Positions 46,347-53,587 of a stretch of 64,000 nucleotides of DNA are shown here, in pieces. Location: positions 1 to 64,000 of the IMG/VR virus record IMGVR_UViG_3300032954_000001; one strand, 5' to 3'. Every line of letters begins with the position of its first letter. Positions within the stretch are counted from its first letter, which is position 1. The position numbers and the translations under genes were made by a program. Source of the DNA: a virus. The notes under the pieces were generated by a model. It ran no database searches and was not told the DNA's origin. It saw nothing but the letters and a program-made list of their open reading frames with translations.

Positions 46347-46590
46347 TCCCGGTTTCCGCGATCAGGACATCGAGGTCGGCGACGTAGTCACGATTGTGGC
46401 TCCCCCCATTCGACGCATGGGCGGCTGGTTTGCGCACCCGCATGTGGGGCGCTCCGGCAGGGTCGTGGATTACCAGCGACGTGCGAATGGCGATCCCTAC
46501 GGTCGTGTGGTAGAATTGGCTGGGGGCGATCTCCGCAACGTTCGCGTCTGCGTATTTGATGACCGCGAACTTCGCAAGGGGCGGATGTAA
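46297..46590 (+). CDS. Unknown beta-barrel-like protein, 97 aa
   Basis: VGDVVTIVAPPIRRMGGWF and GRSGRVVDYQRRANGDPYGRVVELAGGDLRNVRV suggest a KOW/SH3-like barrel. Unknown. Confidence 0.55.
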   Translation: MNIYDEKNNGPVTEIADPGFRDQDIEVGDVVTIVAPPIRRMGGWFAHPHVGRSGRVVDYQRRANGDPYGRVVELAGGDLRNVRVCVFDDRELRKGRM

Positions 46591-46603
46591 AGGAAAAGAA
46601 AAA

Positions 46604-46867
46604 ATGAGCGTTTCTCTGTACCGACGAATACGTCAAGCGGAAAGTCTGCGAAGCAGGTTGATTGGCAGGGTGAAGCGTCGTTGCGTGTACGAACCTCACA
46701 CCATTCGGTGCTACTATCCCGCGAAACGCGGCTTCATTTACTGCCCACTGCACATCAAGGAAAATTTACAAGTGGCGCTCATATCGAGTACCATGAAACA
46801 AGCCCTTGATGCCCTCAGGGTGAAAAACAATCCTTGGGCCGTAAAGCGGCTCACCGAACGGGAGTAA
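46604..46867 (+). CDS. Basic protein, 87 aa
   Basis: Arg/Lys-rich with CVYEPHTIRCYYPAKRGFIYCPLH, a Cys/His site. May bind nucleic acid. Confidence 0.55.
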   Translation: MSVSLYRRIRQAESLRSRLIGRVKRRCVYEPHTIRCYYPAKRGFIYCPLHIKENLQVALISSTMKQALDALRVKNNPWAVKRLTERE

Positions 46868-46870
46868 TCT

Positions 46871-47263
46871 ATGTACGGAGCATTTCTCGAAACTCTAGCG
46901 GACATGGGCTTTCGCAGTTCTCTGGAAAAGATGGGAGCTATCCCCAAAGGTCCGAAATCCAAGCCCCCGGCGTTGCCGCCCGATCCGATTCTTGAAGCCC
47001 TCGGCACTCTTCATATCTGCCCTGACTGCAAAGGCAACACGTTCATCATGGGACCGCAGGGCGGCATGAGTCAGAACATCAAGTGTGAGAACCGTGAGTG
47101 CGGCTCTGAGTTTTCCGTCGCTCCGTTCGAAGATGGGCAATGGCTTGATGTGCCCATGATGGCGAAGCGCACCAACCGCAGTGAAGCGGATAGCATATCA
47201 CTATACGGTTTTGGCTATGGACGATTTCATTCAAATTCCACTTCAACCTCTGCGACTGTCTGA
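46871..47263 (+). CDS. Zinc-ribbon protein, 130 aa
   Basis: CPDCKGNTFIM ... KCENRECGSEF forms one ribbon. The C terminus overlaps the next gene. Unknown. Confidence 0.6.
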   Translation: MYGAFLETLADMGFRSSLEKMGAIPKGPKSKPPALPPDPILEALGTLHICPDCKGNTFIMGPQGGMSQNIKCENRECGSEFSVAPFEDGQWLDVPMMAKRTNRSEADSISLYGFGYGRFHSNSTSTSATV

Positions 47264-47378
47264 GTTGGACAGGCGGATGGAAGAAAGCCGACTGGCGCTG
47301 ATACGCGACATCGTCAACGCTCTCGGAATACCACCGGAGTATTTTGATGGAAAAAACAAAACTTCAAACCGTTATTGA
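47217..47378 (+). CDS. Unknown small protein, 53 aa
   Basis: Starts inside the end of the zinc-ribbon gene and ends inside the MetAP gene. Helical with IPPEYFDGK near the end, a phrase common in phage microproteins. Confidence 0.5.
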   Translation: MDDFIQIPLQPLRLSELDRRMEESRLALIRDIVNALGIPPEYFDGKNKTSNRY

Positions 47379-48042
47379 CATGATCGCGGCGTCAGTCCGC
47401 GAAGGTATCACCACGATGGAACTGGAGCAACAGGCGGTGCGTGCTTTCAACCTCCTGAACGTCCAGCCAGCGTTTTTAGGCTATCAGCCGCGAGGCGCAA
47501 AGGGCGGCTACCCGTTCGTCACCTGCATCTCGATCAATAACGAAGCCATCCACGGGTTGCCATCCGAACGAAAGATCGAGGAAGGTGACATGGTGAAGAT
47601 CGATACGGGACTTATCGACAATGGACAGTACGATGATGGAGCCACGACTGTATTGGTCGGCAAATGCTCAGCCGTTGCCCGTCGCTTGTTTTGGGCTACG
47701 CAGGCGGCACTGGAAGCCGGGGTCGATCAAGCGAAGGCTGGCAAGACCAATCACGATATCGCTCGTGCGATTCAAGAGGTCGCCGAAGACAACGAGTTCG
47801 GCATTGTCGAAGGTTTTGCTGGTCACGGCATCGGCGAGAAACTGCATCTGGAGCCGACCATTCCGAACCGTGTCGAAGGTCCGGAAGTCAAGCTAGAGTC
47901 CGGAATGCGCATCTGCATCGAGCCCATGTTCACGTCCAAGAAGGGAAACGGTCGCGTGTATACGGACGCTAACGGCTGGACAGTCAAGCTGGTCGGCGGC
48001 GGTCTGGCGGCACATTTTGAACGTTCGATCACAATCGCATGA
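47347..48042 (+). CDS. map: Methionine aminopeptidase, type I
   Basis: Removes the initiator Met from nascent proteins using two divalent metals. All ligands are visible: D86 and D97 (11 apart, as in E. coli 97/108), H160 (GFAGHGIG), E192 (IEPMF) and E225 (AHFE); catalytic H69 (AIHGLP) is also present. 231 aa, slightly short, no N-terminal extension. Clustered with other translation-linked functions of this phage. Confidence 0.92.
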   Translation: MEKTKLQTVIDMIAASVREGITTMELEQQAVRAFNLLNVQPAFLGYQPRGAKGGYPFVTCISINNEAIHGLPSERKIEEGDMVKIDTGLIDNGQYDDGATTVLVGKCSAVARRLFWATQAALEAGVDQAKAGKTNHDIARAIQEVAEDNEFGIVEGFAGHGIGEKLHLEPTIPNRVEGPEVKLESGMRICIEPMFTSKKGNGRVYTDANGWTVKLVGGGLAAHFERSITIA

Positions 48043-48374
48043 ATAACTACTGGTGCCATTGCGGGTGGGGAACATTCGTTGCGGACGGCATAGCGATGGC
48101 CGATCCGCCGCAGTGTCCGCTGTGTGAGTGCTATACTTTCTGCGAAAGGGAGAAAGGAACGTTCTGGGATTCGGACAAGCACTGTGTCGTGAAAAAGCAG
48201 AAAGAACGCTATCCGTATCTTGAAAGCGTGGTGTCGTACATAGAGTCGCTCCCGCATCGGCACATAGATTTCTACGTCAGGCATAAAGTCGGGAAACAAT
48301 TCAACCTCACCCCGGAAGAAGTTTGCGGCGTGCTGGATGAAATTGAAGAAATGAAGGAATATGCGAAACGCTAA
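48039..48374 (+). CDS. Cys/His-rich protein, 111 aa
   Basis: N-terminal WCHCGWG and CPLCECYTFCERE zinc sites, helical C terminus. Overlaps map (ATGA). Confidence 0.6.
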   Translation: MNNYWCHCGWGTFVADGIAMADPPQCPLCECYTFCEREKGTFWDSDKHCVVKKQKERYPYLESVVSYIESLPHRHIDFYVRHKVGKQFNLTPEEVCGVLDEIEEMKEYAKR

Positions 48375-48591
48375 GAGATTTCTCGAATTGCTGACAAAGG
48401 CATTTCCGATTGACGTGAACCACCGCCACAACCTCACTGTGAATAACAACGGTTTGCTCACAATCACTATTTGGCTTCCATTCCATGGCGGGTTCGCAGC
48501 CCAACCCTTCACGCTTAACGACGCCGATTTGGAAAAACCTTTGGAACAGATCGTTGAAGAGACCATGAACTGCGCACCAAAATTACTATGA
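48361..48591 (+). CDS. Unknown protein, 76 aa
   Basis: Helix then beta hairpin (LTVNNNGLLTITIWLPFHGGF). Unknown. Confidence 0.6.
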   Translation: MRNAKRFLELLTKAFPIDVNHRHNLTVNNNGLLTITIWLPFHGGFAAQPFTLNDADLEKPLEQIVEETMNCAPKLL

Positions 48592-48821
48592 AACTGATTC
48601 GACAAGGCACCAAGCACGAACGCACTTTCCGGGGAACCTGTCACCACTGCGGTTCTGAATGGGAAGCTATGGAGCAAGAGCTTCAGGGCAAGATCACGGA
48701 CGATCAACGGGACGGTGAGTTTGCTCGCACTAAATGCACCGCTCGCAACTGCGGCCATGAACTAATTTTGTATCCGGTGAAGGAAGAAGCTCCCGGCAGT
48801 CCGAGTTGGATGCAACGATGA
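48588..48821 (+). CDS. Zinc-ribbon protein, 77 aa
   Basis: CHHCGSEWEAME ... KCTARNCGHEL forms one ribbon with KLIRQGTKHERTF start. This layout (CxxCG..F/W) is common in phages. Unknown. Confidence 0.65.
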   Translation: MKLIRQGTKHERTFRGTCHHCGSEWEAMEQELQGKITDDQRDGEFARTKCTARNCGHELILYPVKEEAPGSPSWMQR

Positions 48822-49129
48822 AGTGCCCCTACCACACTTGGAGTTGCCCGATTTGCTGGACACTTCGTGCCGCCGTTGTCTTGTTCATCTTGGCGGTCGT
48901 TGTCGCTACTTGCAGAGCGGATATCCCGCGTGATCCCTTCATCAAGCCTCGCACTCCAACTTTCAAAGAGGCAAAGCACAAAAACGGCGGTCGCTGGTAC
49001 ATGGCGGCGGACGGCCATGCAGTCTACTGTTACGGTCCGAAAATGCTTGTGCGCAATGCGGTGGGTGACATCGAGCCCGTCGCAACATTTTGTCGCGATG
49101 GTCGTTCCATCGTCCCTTTGAAACAATAG
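48818..49129 (+). CDS. Membrane protein, 103 aa
   Basis: CPYHTWSCPICW followed by one helix (LRAAVVLFILAVVVATC) and a soluble domain with two Cys. Unknown. Confidence 0.6.
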   Translation: MKCPYHTWSCPICWTLRAAVVLFILAVVVATCRADIPRDPFIKPRTPTFKEAKHKNGGRWYMAADGHAVYCYGPKMLVRNAVGDIEPVATFCRDGRSIVPLKQ

Positions 49130-49146
49130 CGAAACATGGTATTAAA

Positions 49147-49168
49147 CATCAGGAGCCTTTTCCTGATG
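49147..49168 (+). promoter_or_regulatory. Hairpin containing Shine-Dalgarno and start codon
   Basis: CATCAGGA (49147-49154) pairs perfectly with TCCTGATG (49161-49168); AGGAG lies in the 5' arm and loop and the ATG start in the 3' arm, so folding would block initiation. Confidence 0.55.
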
Positions 49169-49411
49169 CGAAAGAAGATTCAGAAACTCACCGAAGAAGA
49201 CCTCGAACGGTACGAACGCGCTCTTCAACTTTGGGAAGTTGCACTTCAAAGACAAGAAGACGAACTGGAACAACGGGAAGACAACCTCCTGATGGAACTG
49301 ACGGGCAAGTCACTCATCCGAACAGCCGAGATCAATCAACTCGAAGCACTCTACAAACTGGAAGACACCCGGAAACACGAAGACCCGCCACAAGGTGGGA
49401 CGGGTCTTTGA
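49166..49411 (+). CDS. Coiled-coil protein, 81 aa
   Basis: Start chosen at 49166 (AGGAG spaced 11). Nearly all coiled coil (TEEDLERYERALQLWEVALQ). Unknown. Confidence 0.6.
   Translation: MRKKIQKLTEEDLERYERALQLWEVALQRQEDELEQREDNLLMELTGKSLIRTAEINQLEALYKLEDTRKHEDPPQGGTGL
49379..49408 (+). terminator. Hairpin at gene end, possible terminator
   Basis: AAGACCCG pairs with CGGGTCTT across the last codons of the coiled-coil gene, followed by only a short T run (TTTGA). Confidence 0.4.
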
Positions 49412-49585
49412 TCGTGCTAGATTTTAAGATCACCCCCTCTCAGAATTGGACTTTTGTTGAGATGTAACCTCCGGATGGTTGAAGCTGCGTTGAGTCGGAA
49501 AGATTCATCGGCAAGTCCTCCTGAGGGGAGTATTGAATTGTATACCGGGCAGAGCCCTCAGTAAGGGGTTCGGTAGCGGCGAAAC
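49412..49585 (+). other. 174-bp non-coding leader
   Basis: No gene seen. CTCC-TGAG-GGAG and CCCT/AGGG small hairpins, and TTGAATTGTATACC as a weak promoter-like stretch, precede the ARH gene, whose ATG has no good Shine-Dalgarno. Confidence 0.35.
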
Positions 49586-50629
49586 ATGGAACGTAGATCA
49601 AAAGTTTTCGGAGCGGTCTTCGGGCAAGCAATTGGCGATGCTCTCGGACATCCTCGCGAATTCGCTAACTCCCGTATGGTCAAAGGGGTATGGTCGCCCG
49701 TAGTTATCGAAGACCTTCCAGAAAAGAACAAATTCACCGACGATACGCAGATGTTCTGCTGCATCGGTGAGGCTCTCATATCCGACCCCCCACACGTTGA
49801 TGAGAACAAGTTCATGGAGGCGGTCAGCCGGAATTTCGTGGTGTGGAAAGACAAGCCATTAGGCGGTGACCACCGGGCACCGGGCGGCTCCTGTATGGCG
49901 GGAGTTCGGAAATTGAGTGCCGGAGTGCCGTGGCTTGAATCCGGAGGGCTACAAGCGAAGGGAAACGGCACTGCCATGCGTTCTGGCGTGGTGGGTGCCT
50001 ATTACTGGAGCACCCCGGACTATGCGTTCAGGATCGGGGCACTGACTGCCGTCAACACGCATTACAACTTGGAACCCATCATCGGAGCCGGGATAGTCAG
50101 CTACCTAGTTGCGGCGTCGATTAAGGGAATCGAATTTTCGACTGCGGTCGGCTGCGCCTTCAAGCTGGCAAGCGAATTCGATGACTTGACGGTCGTGGCT
50201 CATTATCCCCAGCAAGTGCGCCTCGGACCGGGGGAGGCGAATCAAAATCCATGGTACGCCATTGGGCATATCGCAGCCAGTTTTGCCTTCGGAAATGGGA
50301 AATCGGTCAATATCAAAGCCTTTAATAAGTGGAATGGGGATGACTTCGCGGTCATTCCAGCGGTTGCCGCAGCCGTGTTTTACAACGCACGGTACAGTAC
50401 CTACCGAGACATCGTCCTGAACTGCGTGAACAACACCGGGGACTGCGACACCACCACTGCCATCGCTGGCACCATTGCCGGAGCCCGATTTGGGACGCCG
50501 GGAATAGATCAAGAGTGGATCATGCGGGTGGAACTCAGCGAGTATTTAGCGACACTGGCGGATCAGATTTATCAGGGCAGTATTACGTTAGTAGGACAGG
50601 AGAAAGAAACGCATGGATCGCATTCGTAG
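49586..50629 (+). CDS. ADP-ribosylglycohydrolase (ARH/DraG family)
   Basis: Removes ADP-ribose from modified targets using Mg. Family motifs: GQAIGDALG near residue 13, FTDDTQMF with T51-D52-D53, KGNGTAMRSGVVG near 125, and the C-terminal NTGDCDTTTAIAGTIAGARFG supplying the second metal-binding Asp pair. 347 aa, full length. In phages it may reverse host ADP-ribosylation or process ADP-ribose; the substrate is not inferable. Confidence 0.88.
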   Translation: MERRSKVFGAVFGQAIGDALGHPREFANSRMVKGVWSPVVIEDLPEKNKFTDDTQMFCCIGEALISDPPHVDENKFMEAVSRNFVVWKDKPLGGDHRAPGGSCMAGVRKLSAGVPWLESGGLQAKGNGTAMRSGVVGAYYWSTPDYAFRIGALTAVNTHYNLEPIIGAGIVSYLVAASIKGIEFSTAVGCAFKLASEFDDLTVVAHYPQQVRLGPGEANQNPWYAIGHIAASFAFGNGKSVNIKAFNKWNGDDFAVIPAVAAAVFYNARYSTYRDIVLNCVNNTGDCDTTTAIAGTIAGARFGTPGIDQEWIMRVELSEYLATLADQIYQGSITLVGQEKETHGSHS

Positions 50630-52142
50630 CATCCTCGGCATGTTGGACGAGGGCAAACGTATTTACCGCGTGCAGGAAGGTGAAGTGCAACGCGAGGAGT
50701 TCGAGTATTGTCAGGTCATCGACCAACTCGTCTTCGGACCGAAGGGCTATGTGGAGACGCTCGGTCCGACATGGAACATGATCCATGACCCGCGCTTCGT
50801 CAAGATCGAGAACGCATTCATCATCGACCGCAAGTCCATCTTTGGCGGCGATGCCCGTGTGGGCAAGCAATACATCTCTTCGGACGGTACCTTCTCATCT
50901 ACGGTAGCCGATCTGGAACAGTACGCTGAAATCCTCGGCGAAGGCCGTCACTTCCACAACGTGCTTCAGCACCCGGATGTGAAGTGTCCGGTGCGTGCAT
51001 GGCTGGAGCGCACCTTCAAAAAGACCGAGGTCAAGCCGGATGAGACGCTGGCGTGCACCTGTCCGGAAGGAATGAAAATTGATCCCAAGAAGCTGACTCT
51101 CTGGACGGACACACAGCTTTGGGGTTTGATCCGCACCGAGTGTCCGAACTATTTCACGCAGAAGGGTAAGCCCAACAAGCTGGCTGTCCGCCTGTTCGAT
51201 TTGTTCCGTGCCGATCTTGTGGGATTGGTTGCTGACTACTGCGAGACCCCGCTGATCGATGAGTGGCAAATGCTCGACACTGGCGACGTGGTGGAGACCA
51301 CCAACGCCGAAAACGTTCTGGATGTGCAGCCGCAAGTCTTCATGGAAGTCGATATCCTCGAAAAGGCTCTGACCTACCGTGCGACCCTGCGTGCGACCGC
51401 AGCCAAGATTCTCAAGCAGTGCGGCTTCGCAAGTTATCTGAAGAACATCACAAAAGACCTGCCGGATGGGACGCCTATCCTCACCGATACGGAGACCGAC
51501 ACGTTGCTCCGCACCATCTATCAATCGGATTGGCCGAACGACAAGCCTTTGTTGATTACCAAGCTCACCACAATCGTCACAGAGGCTCTCAAGGCTCCGT
51601 ATGAACAACGTTTGGCTGAGCAGACTGCTCGTGCTTCAGAGGAGTCGAAGAAGGTCGTACAGGAACTCAAGACTGGAAAGACTCTCTGCATCAACCAGTA
51701 CACTGAGCCTGCCGCTGAAGTCGATCAAGACGCCTACGCCGCGTTGGTGGATGCGATCATTAAGAACCCACTCAAGCAGGGACTATTCTTGATTTACGCC
51801 GCCGCCGAAAAAGAAATGATGCACAAAGGCATCTCCGGCGAAGGGCTGCTGGCTACCTCCGCTCTCGCGGTCGAGGAAGCCATCGGTGAAGAGTCGATCT
51901 GCAAGGATAAAGAATGCACGGAGTGTGCGCTGGCCCGCAAGGTCGTGGACATTCTGGCTCCGATCTTCTCTGCACCGGATTTCCCGTTGTCTGAGGAAGG
52001 CTACGAGAAGTTCATGAAGGACGTGCAGGCTACGGGTTGGTTCAAGAAGAACCCACTCACTTTCGAAGGTGAGTTCCATTCCGACGAAAGTGGCGAACGC
52101 GGCTGGGAGCGTCCTATTGACCCGGATGCACCGACGCAGTAA
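50613..52142 (+). CDS. Unknown protein, 509 aa
   Basis: Large acidic soluble protein overlapping the ARH stop by 17 bases. Cys clusters CTCPEGMK and CKDKECTECALARK suggest one metal site; helical elsewhere. No family recognised despite its length. Confidence 0.75.
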   Translation: MDRIRSILGMLDEGKRIYRVQEGEVQREEFEYCQVIDQLVFGPKGYVETLGPTWNMIHDPRFVKIENAFIIDRKSIFGGDARVGKQYISSDGTFSSTVADLEQYAEILGEGRHFHNVLQHPDVKCPVRAWLERTFKKTEVKPDETLACTCPEGMKIDPKKLTLWTDTQLWGLIRTECPNYFTQKGKPNKLAVRLFDLFRADLVGLVADYCETPLIDEWQMLDTGDVVETTNAENVLDVQPQVFMEVDILEKALTYRATLRATAAKILKQCGFASYLKNITKDLPDGTPILTDTETDTLLRTIYQSDWPNDKPLLITKLTTIVTEALKAPYEQRLAEQTARASEESKKVVQELKTGKTLCINQYTEPAAEVDQDAYAALVDAIIKNPLKQGLFLIYAAAEKEMMHKGISGEGLLATSALAVEEAIGEESICKDKECTECALARKVVDILAPIFSAPDFPLSEEGYEKFMKDVQATGWFKKNPLTFEGEFHSDESGERGWERPIDPDAPTQ

Positions 52143-52151
52143 GCTAAAACA

Positions 52152-52400
52152 GTGCCGCAGCTAGTCAAAACCGAAACGGGCAGCCTCTACCTGATTGACC
52201 AAAAGAAAGGTACATGGAAGAGGGTGTCCGCCACTGAAAATTCCGGCGATTTGCGTACCGATGAGGGCACGTTTTACGAAATATCATTGAAGGTGGGCGA
52301 AGGCATGGCGATGCTCGGTCCGCCGCTCAGCGATGACGTTGATGGTCGATTCCTGTACACCAGTGACGTAGTCGAAATCGAAGAGGTTCCCGAAGCCTAA
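52152..52400 (+). CDS. Unknown protein, 82 aa
   Basis: GTG start. Beta-rich (SLYLIDQKKGTWKRVSAT). TAATG overlap downstream. Unknown. Confidence 0.55.
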   Translation: MPQLVKTETGSLYLIDQKKGTWKRVSATENSGDLRTDEGTFYEISLKVGEGMAMLGPPLSDDVDGRFLYTSDVVEIEEVPEA

Positions 52401-52579
52401 TGGCATACGTCACCTACAACGTCAATCATACGACAGGCGAGATTCGAGAACGGAAGTACCGATGGAGTACGGAGGACGATCTAATCGGTGTCTGTCCTGC
52501 TGGAGAAGACCCGATTCAATTCTGCCTTAAGCTCGCACATGAGGAACTTATCCGGAGACATAAAGAAGAATGCCGCTAG
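52400..52579 (+). CDS. Unknown small protein, 59 aa
   Basis: MAYVTYNVNHTTGEIRERKY beta start, then helix. Overlaps both neighbours. Confidence 0.55.
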   Translation: MAYVTYNVNHTTGEIRERKYRWSTEDDLIGVCPAGEDPIQFCLKLAHEELIRRHKEECR

Positions 52580-52866
52580 TATTCAGCAACGCTACATTCA
52601 CCCACGGCACATATATCATCTTCCTCAACAAGGGAATTATTCCCGGAGGGAAGACCAACGTGTACGAGGTCTGGTCGAAAGGTGCTGAGGATGAGCTAGG
52701 CGATTTGCTCGGCGAGATCAGATGGTTCGGTCGTTGGCGTAAGTATTCGTTTTTTCCGAAAGGCGACACGATCTACGAGGAAGTCTGCCTGCAAGAGATC
52801 ACGGACTTTCTCAAGGCAGCGAACATAGCACACCGAGAGGCGAAAAAACATGCTGCAAACGTTTAG
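52570..52866 (+). CDS. Unknown protein, 98 aa
   Basis: KTNVYEVWSKGAEDELGDLLGEIRWFGRWRKYSFFPKGDTIYEEVCLQEITDFL resembles small phage proteins with a G-x-I-x-W-x-x-x-W-R-x-Y-x-F core. Unknown. Confidence 0.6.
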   Translation: MPLVFSNATFTHGTYIIFLNKGIIPGGKTNVYEVWSKGAEDELGDLLGEIRWFGRWRKYSFFPKGDTIYEEVCLQEITDFLKAANIAHREAKKHAANV

Positions 52867-53059
52867 ATATTTCGACGTGCAGGGTGACTGTCGCGGTATT
52901 GCGGTCGGCACCCATAAACGCACCGAGACCGAAGAAGATGGCACCACGACAGTGTTCATTCTGAATGGTGATGCTGAAACATTTGTCGCCTGTTTTTTGC
53001 TTCTCCCCGGCGAGTTCGTTTCTGCCAATGCACCCGATTTGGAACTCACCACAGCCTGA
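52850..53059 (+). CDS. Unknown protein, 69 aa
   Basis: Beta-rich, two Cys. Starts inside the previous gene. Unknown. Confidence 0.55.
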   Translation: MLQTFRYFDVQGDCRGIAVGTHKRTETEEDGTTTVFILNGDAETFVACFLLLPGEFVSANAPDLELTTA

Positions 53060-53061
53060 CT

Positions 53062-53088
53062 TTCGTATCCCTAAACAGGGGGTACGAA
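53062..53088 (+). promoter_or_regulatory. Hairpin hiding Shine-Dalgarno and reaching the start codon
   Basis: 53062-53072 pairs with 53077-53088 (11 pairs, one bulged G) around an AAAC loop. The 3' arm contains AGGGGG and the A of ATG 53088. The strongest of the RBS hairpins. Confidence 0.6.
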
Positions 53089-53471
53089 TGGACAAGGACT
53101 GCCCACATCTCATCCCTGATGAGAACTGGAAGTGCGAAGACTGCGGAGCCGACTACCCGCAGCCAGACCTACCACCCGACTGGAATCCTGACATCGGCGA
53201 TGTAAAAGGCATCTGCACTCATCTAAAGCAGACCTGCAAGGAATTCTCCCTCATAATCAAGGCCAATACCGACGCGGATGGCAAGCCCAAAATGCGCATT
53301 ATCGGCGGTCAACTCTTCCGTCTTCCGCACGACATGATTATCCGGGCGATGATCGGTCCGTCATTCCTGAAAGCTCGAACCCTCGGCTATCGCGGCAGCG
53401 AAAGCAAATGGCGGGAGATGGTGATTGAGGAAATCTCCAATCCGAGCAAAAATTGTCAGCCTGCAAAATAG
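53088..53471 (+). CDS. Zinc-ribbon-start protein, 127 aa
   Basis: CPHLIPDENWKCEDCGADYPQ metal site, then soluble helical domain (RMIIGGQLFRLPHDMI). Unknown. Confidence 0.6.
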   Translation: MDKDCPHLIPDENWKCEDCGADYPQPDLPPDWNPDIGDVKGICTHLKQTCKEFSLIIKANTDADGKPKMRIIGGQLFRLPHDMIIRAMIGPSFLKARTLGYRGSESKWREMVIEEISNPSKNCQPAK

Positions 53472-53554
53472 GGGCTAATCTACAGAAACCGAAAGATTTA
53501 ACTTCAAAACCACCCGAAAAATTGCAAATTCAAAAAATATTTTTGGAAAGTTAA

Positions 53555-53581
53555 CCAAATCACCGATTTTGCTGGTAGTAT
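53555..53581 (+). promoter_or_regulatory. Phage-type promoter for leaderless rIIA mRNA
   Basis: CCAAA 53555-53559, 21 bp to TAGTAT 53576-53581 within GCTGGTAGTATATCGG; ATG 53588 six bases later. The upstream 80 bp is unusually A/T-rich and may act as an UP-like element. Confidence 0.7.
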
Positions 53582-53587
53582 ATCGGC

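Noticed and set aside
46511-46516. TGGTAGAAT promoter-like sequence
   Set aside because: Inside a coding gene, no CCAAA 21 bp upstream, and no start codon at the right distance.
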